Positions 1-8,236 of a stretch of 64,000 nucleotides of DNA are shown here, one piece after another (the first letter of the stretch is position 1; the number at the start of each line of letters is the position of its first letter). The notes under the pieces are model-generated. The model had not been told where the DNA came from. It saw only the letters and a list, made by a program, of their open reading frames with translations, and searched no databases. Position numbers and translations under genes: made by a program. The stretch lies in the NCBI RefSeq assembly GCF_008831265.1, contig NZ_VTTH01000002.1, positions 310,001 through 374,000 of the forward strand, given 5' to 3'. Source of the DNA: Lacisediminimonas profundi. Its GTDB lineage: Bacteria > Pseudomonadota > Gammaproteobacteria > Burkholderiales > Burkholderiaceae_D.

Positions 1-209
1 GTGATGCCCGGCACCAGCTCGGTCACCCAGTCGCTGCTGGCACGAGGGGACGGGGTCAGTGCGACGTTGTCGGTGTACGCCTCCCGCAATCCGATGCTGG
101 GGACGATGGTCCATTGCGCCGGCCGAGCCTCGGCGCAGAACAGCAGCAACACTGCCGGCATGACGAGATTAAGTCGGAAGCGCGGGCAGGGGACTGGGGG
201 AGGGCTCAT
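1..209 (-). CDS. XrtA/PEP-CTERM-associated outer-membrane protein, N-terminal fragment
   Basis: Only the first 69 codons lie in the window; the gene runs off the left edge. The product starts MSPPPVPC, has a hydrophobic signal-like stretch (about residues 15-25), and continues with a mature start containing W-T-I-V-P-S, then EAYTDNV and W-V-T-E-L-V-P-G-I. That pattern is what I know from the uncharacterised beta-barrel protein that follows the tyrosine kinase in exosortase A polysaccharide clusters. It begins 20 bp after the kinase gene on the same strand, which fits that operon. The family assignment rests on a short N-terminus. Confidence 0.6.
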   Translation of the reverse strand, partial: MSPPPVPCPRFRLNLVMPAVLLLFCAEARPAQWTIVPSIGLREAYTDNVALTPSPRASSDWVTELVPGI

Positions 210-228
210 GGGGGCGTGTCAGTGCTTG

Positions 229-1140
229 TCAGTAATAACTGCCGTACATCGCGGCGCTGGAAAAGCGGCGCGCCTTGTTGTAGATCAGGCTGACATCGGG
301 ACGACCGTCCAGCATGTGGAGGGCTTCCTTGAGCTGGCGCTGGGTCGTGTTCAGGGCTTCCACCACCACCACGATCTGCCCCATGTGGTTGGCCAGTACC
401 TGGGATTCGGAGGTTGCCAGCAGCGGCGGCGAGTCGAAAATCACGATCCGGTCCGGAAATCGGTTCGCCATCTCCGCCACCAGCCGGGCCATGCCCTGGC
501 TGGACAGCAGTTCCGTCGCATGCCGGTCCTTGGTGCCGGCAGTGAGAATGCTCAGGGACGCAACGTTGGTATCGATGATCGCGTCTTCCAGGTCAGGGCC
601 GCCTTCCTGCAGCACGTCCATCAATCCCGGCCGCTCCGGCAGGCCCAGCGTCCTCGGCACGGAAGGGCGAGCCACATCCGCGTCGACCAGCAGCACCTGA
701 TAGTCCTTTTCATAGGCGATGCTCATGGCCAGGTTGACGGCACAGTAGGTCTTTCCTTCGCCCGGCGCGCTGCTGGTCACCATGATGACGTTGGCAGGCC
801 TGCCGGACCGGGTCTCGATCCCGCGCTGGCTCGCGACCTGCAATAGCAGGGGACGCTTGATGGTCCGGAACTCCTCGCCGATGGCGCTGCGCTCGTTGCT
901 CGCCACCACCATTCCTCTCTCGCGCAATCGCTCCAGATCGATATCCAGCTGTTCGCGGGGCGCAACTGGGCGCAGTGTCCCGGCACGCGTGCCGGCATCG
1001 TCGGGATGCCACGCCTCCTTGTTTTCCGCGCGCCTGGCACCCTGCGCTGCCGCGCTGGCCGACCCGGACTCCGGCCTGGCTTCGGGCTCGATGCCACTGG
1101 TCTGGTTGAGGCGCCTGACAGCGTTTTCTATGATGCTCAT
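229..1140 (-). CDS. epsG: XrtA-associated polysaccharide tyrosine autokinase
   Basis: 303-residue cytoplasmic BY-kinase-type ATPase that works with the chain-length protein to control exopolysaccharide polymerisation. Visible motifs are Walker A SSAPGEGKT (about 123-131), Walker A' LLVDAD (about 150-155), Walker B IVIFDSPP (about 232-239), and a C-terminal tyrosine cluster ending YGSYY that is the expected autophosphorylation tail. I chose the start at MSIIENAVRRLNQ because the XrtA family begins this way; an upstream in-frame ATG would add 15 unconserved residues. The transmembrane partner is encoded separately upstream (1270-2775), as usual in Proteobacteria of this system. Confidence 0.9.
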   Translation of the reverse strand: MSIIENAVRRLNQTSGIEPEARPESGSASAAAQGARRAENKEAWHPDDAGTRAGTLRPVAPREQLDIDLERLRERGMVVASNERSAIGEEFRTIKRPLLLQVASQRGIETRSGRPANVIMVTSSAPGEGKTYCAVNLAMSIAYEKDYQVLLVDADVARPSVPRTLGLPERPGLMDVLQEGGPDLEDAIIDTNVASLSILTAGTKDRHATELLSSQGMARLVAEMANRFPDRIVIFDSPPLLATSESQVLANHMGQIVVVVEALNTTQRQLKEALHMLDGRPDVSLIYNKARRFSSAAMYGSYY

Positions 1141-1269
1141 GAGATACCGGCCTCCGTCGTTGCGGGCATGCGCGCCAGTTGGCACGCACAGTCCCTGTTA
1201 CCGATCCGCCCCGCCGGCACCTTGCGGCGCTGGTCCCTGCTTACAGTCCACGCCTTTCAATCCAACCCT

Positions 1270-2775
1270 TTACCTGATCTTCAAAATCATGCCGGCGTAG
1301 GCCAGGGCGAGTGCGCCGAAAGCCAGGCTCCATGCGTAGACACCGCGCATTTCCCGCGTCCGTTGCACCGTGTTCCGGTTCAGCGTCACACAGCCCAGGA
1401 CCGGCAGTCCGGTGATCTCCCGCAAGGCGGCCTGGTTCATGAAAGCGGGCCGCAAGCGGTTCAGCAGCAGGACGCCGACGACACCGGCAGCAAGCGCAAG
1501 CACCAGCGCGACCGAGAGCAGCAGGAATCGGTTCGGGCCGGCCGGTTTCTTGGGCACCACGGGGGCGTCGATGATCCTGAACTTGACCATGCCTGCCGAA
1601 TTGAGATCCTCGGACAGCCTGGCGGCTTCGCGCCGGTTGATCAGCTTTTCGTAATTTTCCTTGTTGACCTGATAGTCCCGGTTCAGGCCGGTGAGCTGCG
1701 ACTCCACTTCCGGCACGGTTCGCAGCATCGCCTTGAGCTTGGCGTGGCGCCTGGCATATTCGGACACCCGCGCACCCATTGCGGCATAGGTGGCTTCCGC
1801 CTCGGCCAGCGAGGCCGACAATTGCTGCATCACCGGCCCGGAAATGCGGCGCGTAGGATTCACCCGGACATTGGCTTGCTCGCGGGCGCGGCGCTCTTCC
1901 AGTTCGCCGATCAGGCGCTTGGTGGAGACGATGTCGGGGTGGCGCTCGGTGAATTGCATCTGCAGCGAGTCCAGGTTACGGTGCAGGACGAGCAGCCGGC
2001 GGTCCAGCTCGGTGTCGGCTGGCGGCGGCGGCTGTTCGGACAGCGGCGAATCGCTGGCAAGCTGACGACGCAAGGCGGTCCTGGTCTGGTCGGCTTCGCG
2101 CATTTCCAGCTGCGCCTGATCCAGCGCGTCGCTCACTTCCTTCAGCTTGGTCGCGTAGCTCATGCCCTCGCGGGGCAGCACCTCCGCATACTTGATCTTG
2201 AATTCCTTCAGTGCGGTCTCGGCACCGGCCAGCTTCTGCTCGTACATCCTGATCTGGTCTTCGATGAAAGAGACGGCCTGCTGGCTGTCCTGCTTCTTTT
2301 CGCCAGCGCTGCCCTCAATGAAAGTGGTCAGCAGCGCCTGCACCAGGTCCCTTGCCAACTGGGGATTGCGGTGGTTGTAGGAAATCGAATAGATGTCTTC
2401 GCGCCCGGTGCCACCCAGCTTGATGTCGCGGGTCACGTTCTGCACCAGTTTTTCCATCTCCTTGGGCGTCCTGGCGGTGGTGTCCAGATGGACCATGCGG
2501 ATCACTTTTTCGATATTGGTGCGGCTCAGCAGGCTGCGGTTCATGATGAACACCTGCTGGTCCAGGTTGGGAATGGTGGCCATGTTCGACAGCAGTGGCT
2601 TAAGGATGCTTTGCGTGTCCACGTACACCCTGGCCGAGGCCTGGTAGGTGTCAGGCAGGAGCAGTATCAGCACACTGGCCGCGACGAACACGGCCCACGA
2701 AATGGCAGCGGCCCACCACCGGTACTTCCACATGCCGGTAAGTTCGGACCATATCTTGTTGGCGAAATCTTCCAT
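1270..2775 (-). CDS. XrtA-system polysaccharide chain-length determinant protein (Wzz-like)
   Basis: 501-residue inner-membrane copolymerase. It has an N-terminal transmembrane helix (WWAAAISWAVFVAASVLILLL, about 19-39), a Wzz domain with the DTYQASARVYVDTQ motif, a long coiled-coil periplasmic region (about 150-390) and a second C-terminal transmembrane pair after GPNRFLLLS. It sets polymer length and signals to the tyrosine kinase encoded 130 bp downstream. The start is MEDFANKIW; an earlier ATG gives 25 residues unlike the family. It is the first gene of the minus-strand operon seen here, so its promoter should lie in 2776-3473. Confidence 0.9.
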   Translation of the reverse strand: MEDFANKIWSELTGMWKYRWWAAAISWAVFVAASVLILLLPDTYQASARVYVDTQSILKPLLSNMATIPNLDQQVFIMNRSLLSRTNIEKVIRMVHLDTTARTPKEMEKLVQNVTRDIKLGGTGREDIYSISYNHRNPQLARDLVQALLTTFIEGSAGEKKQDSQQAVSFIEDQIRMYEQKLAGAETALKEFKIKYAEVLPREGMSYATKLKEVSDALDQAQLEMREADQTRTALRRQLASDSPLSEQPPPPADTELDRRLLVLHRNLDSLQMQFTERHPDIVSTKRLIGELEERRAREQANVRVNPTRRISGPVMQQLSASLAEAEATYAAMGARVSEYARRHAKLKAMLRTVPEVESQLTGLNRDYQVNKENYEKLINRREAARLSEDLNSAGMVKFRIIDAPVVPKKPAGPNRFLLLSVALVLALAAGVVGVLLLNRLRPAFMNQAALREITGLPVLGCVTLNRNTVQRTREMRGVYAWSLAFGALALAYAGMILKIR

Positions 2776-3473
2776 TGACCAAGTCCTTTCACTACCTGCC
2801 AGAGTCCGCTGCTGCTGTCTTGACCCGATTCCAGCCTTAAGGCCGAACATTGACCATGAGAGCCATTAAACGAACGACGATCGAGTTTGTCATCCGTCCG
2901 CTGTCTGAAGGCTGATACAGATTCATCCGCAGATGCCGGGATCACGATCTAGATCAAACTGCACGGCCATGCTGGCAGGAAACGAATCAAGAGCGTGTCC
3001 GATTGTTTTTGAAGGGAAATAATGCGTTGGCCTTGCCGTCATCAGGCCGGTTCAAAGTCGGTGCTGCCCATCGGATCGGCTGAGCGCCGCCAGCAATTTC
3101 CCTGCTTCTCGAGCTCTCCTGCAAGCTCTCCTGCCAGTTTTCCTGGAAGCGATCTTGCAGGCGTGGAAATTTTGCTTGCCCGCACTTTTTCTACTTGTGG
3201 CGTTTGATCTTTGCTTAGCTCCGCTCCGGTGAGCGCTGATGTACCTCATGTCGGTACCCCTTGCGACTGCCACACTGGGCCTTCGTTGTGTTCGGTGACA
3301 GACTGGTTCGTCCATCTACGTACCGCTGCCGCCAAACCAACTCCGGCCTGTACCACGCACAAAGCAAGCCAATCCGGGACAGGGCAATAAATTACAGATC
3401 ATCAGACGGCGATTTTTTTCGGGGGCAAGTGCCTCCGGGGCGCGGCAGGATTGCCGGGGGAGATTGGATTTCG
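2776..3473. other. Divergent intergenic region between the export operon and the glycosyltransferase operon
   Basis: About 700 bp with no convincing gene on either strand. Open frames here have no family resemblance and poor start contexts. It must hold the divergent promoters of the minus-strand export operon and the plus-strand glycan operon. I see a GATCTAGATC palindrome near 2946 and repeated CTCTCCTGC runs near 3115-3135, but no motif I can assign to a known regulator. Confidence 0.5.
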
Positions 3474-5096
3474 ATGTCAGCAATTGGGCCCACCGCTGGA
3501 TCTGCCATCGCCGGCGCGACCGCAGAAGCCTCGGCAAAGTCGGGATCGGCCTTGCCGGCAGGATCGCATCGATCGCGGCGGCCGCTGCTTTACGGTTTGC
3601 TATTGATGCTGGCCGCCATCGCGATGATGGCGCGCTTTCATGTCGGCTTCCAGGGCGGTGACGACAAGAGCTACCTGACCGGCGCGATCGGTTGGTTGCA
3701 GGGCTTCCCGTACGTCGGCGACAACCATTGGGCATTGCGCCACACGATCACGATCCCGACGGCACTTTCGGTGAAGCTGTTCGGTTTGAACGAAGTATCG
3801 GTCGGTCTGAGCAATTCGATCTATTTCCTGCTGTTCACCGGCCTGAACGCATGGATGGTCAGCAAGCATTTCGGCGGCCGTTGCGCTGCGATTGCCAGCC
3901 TGCTGATCCTGACGCTTCCGGGCTTCATCGTGTTATCGACCTACCTCGACATCGATATTCCGGAGTTGCTGTTCGTCTCGCTGTCATTCTGGCTATTCCG
4001 GTGGGCGCTCGATCATCCGGCAGCATCCTCGGCCTGGATTGCCAGCGGGGCTTTGCTTGGAATCGCCTTCATCACCCGTGAAACCTCTGCGGCGATGGTG
4101 CTGTTCCTCGGCATCCTGTTCCTGTTTCATCCGATGGCCCCGCGCAGCCGTTACCTGTTGCAAGCCGGATCCTTTGCGACGGTGATTGCCATCGACTGGG
4201 GCTATCTGACGGCCATGACCGGCAATCCTTTCTACCGATACCGGATCGATTTCAATCACGACCATGTCGATCGCTTCGCCCAGGTGGCGCGCACGGTCGA
4301 GCGCGGCGGTCTGATCGATAGCGAAGGGAACCTCAGCATCAATGTCTTTCTTGACCCGGTGCTGAACCTGCTCGTGACCCAGAAATATGGCGTGGTGTTC
4401 TGGCTGCTGGTGCCGGCCATGCTGGCAGTGTGGAAAGGCCGGCGCAGCATGCAGCAGCGCACATTGCTGCTGCTGGGCGGGCTGGGGCTGGTCTGGTTCC
4501 TGTTCATCGCGCTCAATCCCCGGCTCTATCTGGTGCCACGATATTTCATTGTCCCCGCCTGGATCGCATCGATCGCCGTCGCCTGGTGGCTGGTCGACTT
4601 GTTCGGGCGCTCCCGGCGCCGCCTGGCCGGGGTCACCTTGTTGGCCATGCTGGTCGGTGTGAACTTGCTGGCGCTGTCGGTCGAGAACATCAATCCACGC
4701 TTTACTGAGCGGCAAATGGTGGCATGGGTCGCCGCGCATCCGGGCGAGAGGGTGTACAGCGATCTCGAAACCATTGGCAAGGTCCGGCACCTGCTCCGCT
4801 TTTCAGGGATACCAATGGATCGGGTCGCCGCAGGCCGGCCGGTGGACAAGGCAATTTTTTTCTACAACCCGGACCGCATCGAAACCTGCAAGCTGAACCC
4901 GCGCTGCAGGGAGAGCCTGGATCAATATCGACCGCGGCCTGACTGGAAAGTTGAACAGGTCATTACGCCGGCGCCGCTCCCGATCGGGCGGCTGGTGCGC
5001 GTTGCAGGGCTGGATGCGATGCTCCCCGGCGATATCAGCCGGCGCCTGCTCCAGCCCGGCGGCAGCGTGGTCGTGTACAGGACAGGAGGGACCTGA
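3474..5096 (+). CDS. GT-C fold membrane glycosyltransferase (ArnT/PMT-like)
   Basis: 540-residue integral membrane protein. After an alanine-rich cytoplasmic N-terminus (about 1-35) come ten or more hydrophobic helices. The first periplasmic loop carries an acidic pair (FQGGDDKSY), the position where GT-C enzymes bind the polyprenyl-phosphate sugar donor. The C-terminal about 120 residues are soluble and periplasmic. The start ATG at 3474 is preceded by a GGGGGAGA ribosome site; an earlier in-frame start would add 71 low-complexity residues. It opens the plus-strand operon with a GT2 enzyme and a GtrA protein, the usual trio for transferring sugar from undecaprenyl phosphate. The sugar and acceptor cannot be read from sequence. 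Confidence 0.8.
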   Translation: MSAIGPTAGSAIAGATAEASAKSGSALPAGSHRSRRPLLYGLLLMLAAIAMMARFHVGFQGGDDKSYLTGAIGWLQGFPYVGDNHWALRHTITIPTALSVKLFGLNEVSVGLSNSIYFLLFTGLNAWMVSKHFGGRCAAIASLLILTLPGFIVLSTYLDIDIPELLFVSLSFWLFRWALDHPAASSAWIASGALLGIAFITRETSAAMVLFLGILFLFHPMAPRSRYLLQAGSFATVIAIDWGYLTAMTGNPFYRYRIDFNHDHVDRFAQVARTVERGGLIDSEGNLSINVFLDPVLNLLVTQKYGVVFWLLVPAMLAVWKGRRSMQQRTLLLLGGLGLVWFLFIALNPRLYLVPRYFIVPAWIASIAVAWWLVDLFGRSRRRLAGVTLLAMLVGVNLLALSVENINPRFTERQMVAWVAAHPGERVYSDLETIGKVRHLLRFSGIPMDRVAAGRPVDKAIFFYNPDRIETCKLNPRCRESLDQYRPRPDWKVEQVITPAPLPIGRLVRVAGLDAMLPGDISRRLLQPGGSVVVYRTGGT

Positions 5097-5098
5097 CG

Positions 5099-6085
5099 AT
5101 GGATACGGTGACGCTCGGCGCGGCAGCAACGATATCGGACTCATGGAGGGCACTTGGCGAGCCGCCGCGGATTGCGGTGCTGATTCCCTGTTACGACGAG
5201 GAAGTGGCCATTGCAAGCGTGGTGCGCAGCTTTCACCAGGCCTTGCCCGCCGCGCGGATCCATGTGTACGACAACAATTCCAACGACCGCACCGGGGAAG
5301 TGGCACGCACCGCCGGCGCGGCAGTGCACAACGAGCGCCTGCGCGGAAAAGGCAACGTGATCCGGCGCATGTTCGCCGACATCGACGCCGATGTGTACGT
5401 GCTGGTCGATGGCGACGGTACCTACGATCCGGCCAGCGCCGAAGCCATGGTTGCGTTGCTGCTGGCGGACAACCTCGACATGGTGGTGGGCTGCCGGGTC
5501 CACTGCACGTCCGCTGCTTATCGCCGCGGGCACCAGCTCGGCAATGCAATGCTCACCGGTTTTGTCGGCTGGTTGTTCGGCAAGAGCTTCACTGACATGC
5601 TTTCCGGCTATCGTGTTTTTTCGCGCCGCTTCGTGAAGTCGTTCCCGGCCCTGTCCCGTGGATTCGAGACAGAAACCGAACTGACCGTGCATGCGCTCGA
5701 GCTGCGCATGCCAATCGCCGAGGTCAAGACGGCCTATGGCGAGCGGCCGGTCGGCTCTGCCAGCAAGCTGCACACCTATCGTGACGGCTTTCGCATCCTG
5801 AAGCTGATCCTGTCGCTCTACAAGCACGAGCGTCCACTGGCATTCTTCATGGTGATCTCGGCGCTGCTGGCCGCGATCGCGATCGGGCTCGGGATCCCGA
5901 TCGTGGTCGAATGGCTGTCGACCGGACTGGTACCGCGCTTTCCGACCGCCATTCTCGCGAGCGCAATCATGATCCTGGCCTCGCTGTCGGCCACCGCAGG
6001 CCTGATCCTGGAGACAGTGACGCGCGGCCGCAAGGAACTCAAACGACTGGTCTATCTGCAGATACCGGCATTCAAGGATGAATAG
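5099..6085 (+). CDS. GT2 family glycosyltransferase (polyprenyl-phosphate sugar synthase-like)
   Basis: 328 residues. The GT-A catalytic domain (about 20-240) has the nucleotide-binding start IAVLIPCYDEE, the DXD-type metal site VLVDGDGTYDP and the acceptor-side motif MLSGYRVFSRRFVKSFP. Two C-terminal transmembrane helices follow (about 245-300). The architecture matches dolichyl/undecaprenyl-phosphate glucosyl- or mannosyltransferases of the GtrB/DPM1 type, which charge the lipid carrier on the cytoplasmic face. It lies 2 bp after the GT-C gene and overlaps the GtrA gene by one base, so the three are probably translated together. Confidence 0.9.
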   Translation: MDTVTLGAAATISDSWRALGEPPRIAVLIPCYDEEVAIASVVRSFHQALPAARIHVYDNNSNDRTGEVARTAGAAVHNERLRGKGNVIRRMFADIDADVYVLVDGDGTYDPASAEAMVALLLADNLDMVVGCRVHCTSAAYRRGHQLGNAMLTGFVGWLFGKSFTDMLSGYRVFSRRFVKSFPALSRGFETETELTVHALELRMPIAEVKTAYGERPVGSASKLHTYRDGFRILKLILSLYKHERPLAFFMVISALLAAIAIGLGIPIVVEWLSTGLVPRFPTAILASAIMILASLSATAGLILETVTRGRKELKRLVYLQIPAFKDE

Positions 6086-6474
6086 TGCCAGCGCTCACCG
6101 CACAGTTCCTGCGTTTTTGCCTGGTGGGCGGGATCGGCTTCTTGGTCGACGCCGGCCTCACCTTGTGGCTGCAGCAGCGATGGCATGCGGCAGTGCTGGA
6201 ATCGCGGCTGCTTGCCTTCGTAATCGCTGCAACCGTGACTTGGGCTCTCAATCGCAGCTACACATTCGCTTCCACTGCCGGGGCCGGCAGCTGGCTGCGT
6301 TACCTGTTCCTGACGGCCGCGGGCGCGCTGATCAATATCGGCTTGTACCTTGCCTGGTTGACCGTGTTCGGCGCCGGATCCGCGAATGTACTGGCTGGCG
6401 TGGCGCTCGGATCAATTGTGGCGATGGGCTTCAATTTCACGGTTTCCCGGAAGTTCGTGTTTGCCGTGCGGTGA
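6085..6474 (+). CDS. GtrA family protein, putative lipid-linked sugar flippase
   Basis: 129 residues with four predicted transmembrane helices. Family signatures are FLRFCLVGGIGFLVDAG at the N-terminus, WALNRSYTF between helices 2 and 3, and FNFTVSRKFVF at the C-terminus. GtrA proteins are thought to flip undecaprenyl-phosphate sugars to the periplasm, which fits between the GT2 and GT-C genes here. The start is GTG at 6085, whose G is the last base of the preceding TAG stop. Confidence 0.9.
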   Translation: MPALTAQFLRFCLVGGIGFLVDAGLTLWLQQRWHAAVLESRLLAFVIAATVTWALNRSYTFASTAGAGSWLRYLFLTAAGALINIGLYLAWLTVFGAGSANVLAGVALGSIVAMGFNFTVSRKFVFAVR

Positions 6475-6527
6475 GGGCCGGCATTCCGCCCTCCCGCCAA
6501 TGGAATGTCCTGACCGGCCCGACTGAG

Positions 6528-6566
6528 CTGAGCGAATGAACTGGGCGAATGAACTGAGTGAATGAA
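6528..6566. repeat. 13-bp tandem repeat, three copies
   Basis: Three head-to-tail copies of CTGRGYGAATGAA (6528-6540, 6541-6553, 6554-6566) sit between the GtrA gene and the deacetylase gene, ending 24 bp before its start codon. The copies differ at one or two positions. No gene spans them. Similar short duplications occur at other gene borders in the host part of the window. Confidence 0.85.
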
Positions 6567-6590
6567 ACAGTGTGCGGAACCTGAAAACAG

Positions 6591-7658
6591 ATGCGAGTGA
6601 TACTTTCATTCGATGTTGAAGTCTGGTGCGAGGGATGGGACGACCTCGACGCCAGCTTTCCTGCGTGCTTCGACACCTGCGTGCATGGACTGCAGGCGCT
6701 GCCGCCGGCCGGCCGCAGCAATGGCAGCACCGGCGTGGCTGGCCGTGCGGGTGGCTATGGCTTGCAGGACATCCTCGACCTGTTGCAGCGGCATCGCCTG
6801 CACGGCGTGTTCTTTGTCGAGCCGCTGTTTTCGGCGCGCTTCGGAAAGCGCTTCCTGGAGACCATCGTTTCGATGATCAAGGCAGCCGGCCAGGAGGTGC
6901 AGCTTCATCTGCATCCGGAATGGGTCGACGAGATCCGGCCTGCTTTCATCGCCAACTGCAGCGTCAAGCGGCCGATGCTGGCGTCCTACAGCCTGGCTGA
7001 CCAGACCGCGCTGATACGCTGGGGCAGCGAGTTGCTGCAGGAGGCGGGGGCGCCGCGCCCGGCGGTGTTCAGGGCCGGTAACTTCGGCGCCAACCGCAAC
7101 ACCCTGACAGCACTGGCCCGCAATGACATCTGGCTGGACTCCAGCTTCAACGGCGCCTATGGTCCCGCTCTGGAGCGCGCGGACAGCATGGACGGCTACA
7201 GCGGATTGGGCCGGGAAATGCTGCTTTCCCCGTTCTCGGCCGGGGGCGTGTGCAGCATCCCGGTGTCGGTATTCAGGGACTTCAGGAACCGGTTGCGGCA
7301 CGCGCAGGTCGGTGCGTGTTCTGTCGGCGAGCTGGCAGAAGCGATGGTGCTGGCGCGGCAATCGGGTCGCGAGGAATTCGTGATCCTGGCGCACAACTTC
7401 GAAATGATTCACCGCAAGGCGCGGGTGCCGAACCGGATCGTGGCACAACGGTTTGGCGCGCTCTGTTCCTTCCTGGAGGCGTCGATCGAGACGCTGCCGA
7501 GCGCTTCTTTCCGTGCCGTTCGCGCCACGTCCGGCGAGCAGGTCCGGTTCCCGGTTCCGCGCGTCAGCGCATCGGCCACGTTGCGCCGCTATTGGGAGCA
7601 GTTCAGGCAACTGGAATCCCGTTTTCATGTTTCGACCGGAGGCAATCATGCTGGATAG
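6591..7658 (+). CDS. Polysaccharide deacetylase family protein (NodB-like)
   Basis: 355 residues. It begins MRVILSFDVEVW, with the SFDVE aspartate expected to be catalytic or metal binding. HLHPEW about 100 residues later is the H-x-x-x-(W) type metal site seen in the unusual polysaccharide deacetylases of exopolysaccharide clusters. No signal peptide is visible, so it may act in the cytoplasm or on lipid-linked intermediates. The start is directly at the SFDVE motif. The gene overlaps the SxtJ gene by 11 bp. Confidence 0.75.
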   Translation: MRVILSFDVEVWCEGWDDLDASFPACFDTCVHGLQALPPAGRSNGSTGVAGRAGGYGLQDILDLLQRHRLHGVFFVEPLFSARFGKRFLETIVSMIKAAGQEVQLHLHPEWVDEIRPAFIANCSVKRPMLASYSLADQTALIRWGSELLQEAGAPRPAVFRAGNFGANRNTLTALARNDIWLDSSFNGAYGPALERADSMDGYSGLGREMLLSPFSAGGVCSIPVSVFRDFRNRLRHAQVGACSVGELAEAMVLARQSGREEFVILAHNFEMIHRKARVPNRIVAQRFGALCSFLEASIETLPSASFRAVRATSGEQVRFPVPRVSASATLRRYWEQFRQLESRFHVSTGGNHAG

Positions 7659-8064
7659 CCCAACTTCTGAGGAACCGGTGGTCGGGTCATCAGACCGTTC
7701 CTTCGGCCTGGTGTTCGCCAGCGTGTTCCTGATCATCGCGCTGCTCCCCTTGTTCTCGGGACACGCGCCGCGGCTTCCGGCGGTTGCGGTCGCGCTCGCA
7801 TTCGGCGTGGCCGCTTTCCTGTTTCCATCGCTGCTTGCACCGCTGAACCGGGCATGGATGCGGCTCGGGATGATGCTGCACAAGCTGACTTCGCCAATCG
7901 TGCTGGGGCTGATCTTCTTCCTGGTGATCACACCGGCGGGGCTGATCCGCAGGGTCCTGACCGGCGATCCGCTGAGACTGAAAGCGAACAGGAAGGCGCA
8001 GACCTACTGGGTCGATCGCAATCCGCCCGGTCCGCGCCCGGACAGCCTTGACAATCAATTCTAG
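7648..8064 (+). CDS. SxtJ family membrane protein
   Basis: 138 residues with three hydrophobic segments (about 24-42, 46-62, 78-100) and a polar C-terminal tail rich in proline. SxtJ proteins are small membrane proteins of unknown function, found next to carbamoyltransferases in glycan clusters and named from saxitoxin clusters. The order here, SxtJ then DUF5989 then carbamoyltransferase, is the known association. The start ATG at 7648 lies inside the end of the deacetylase gene with GGAGGC just upstream. Confidence 0.8.
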   Translation: MLDSPTSEEPVVGSSDRSFGLVFASVFLIIALLPLFSGHAPRLPAVAVALAFGVAAFLFPSLLAPLNRAWMRLGMMLHKLTSPIVLGLIFFLVITPAGLIRRVLTGDPLRLKANRKAQTYWVDRNPPGPRPDSLDNQF

Positions 8065-8074
8065 GGAGAGATCG

Positions 8075-8224
8075 ATGAGCCTGATCCGGGAACTGTGGCG
8101 CTTCATGCGAGTGCGCAAGAAATTCTGGATGCTGCCTATCCTGCTGTCGATGCTGCTGCTGGGTGGCCTGCTGGTGCTGGCCAAGGGGTCGGCGGTGGCG
8201 CCGTTCATCTATACGCTGTTCTGA
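8075..8224 (+). CDS. DUF5989 family small membrane protein
   Basis: 49-residue protein: an amphipathic start (MSLIRELWRFMRVRKKFWML) followed by one transmembrane helix (about 19-40) and the tail APFIYTLF. This matches the DUF5989 proteins that accompany SxtJ and carbamoyltransferase genes. The ribosome site AGGGAGAG precedes the ATG. It lies 10 bp after SxtJ and 12 bp before the carbamoyltransferase gene. Confidence 0.85.
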   Translation: MSLIRELWRFMRVRKKFWMLPILLSMLLLGGLLVLAKGSAVAPFIYTLF

Positions 8225-8236
8225 CCGAGGGCTGGC

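Noticed and set aside
1..846. Long plus-strand open frame at the left edge
   Set aside because: It lies antisense to the tyrosine kinase with its clear Walker motifs and has no family resemblance; an artefact of high GC.
1006..2778. Plus-strand frame opposite the chain-length gene
   Set aside because: Antisense to a well-defined Wzz protein with no recognisable domain.
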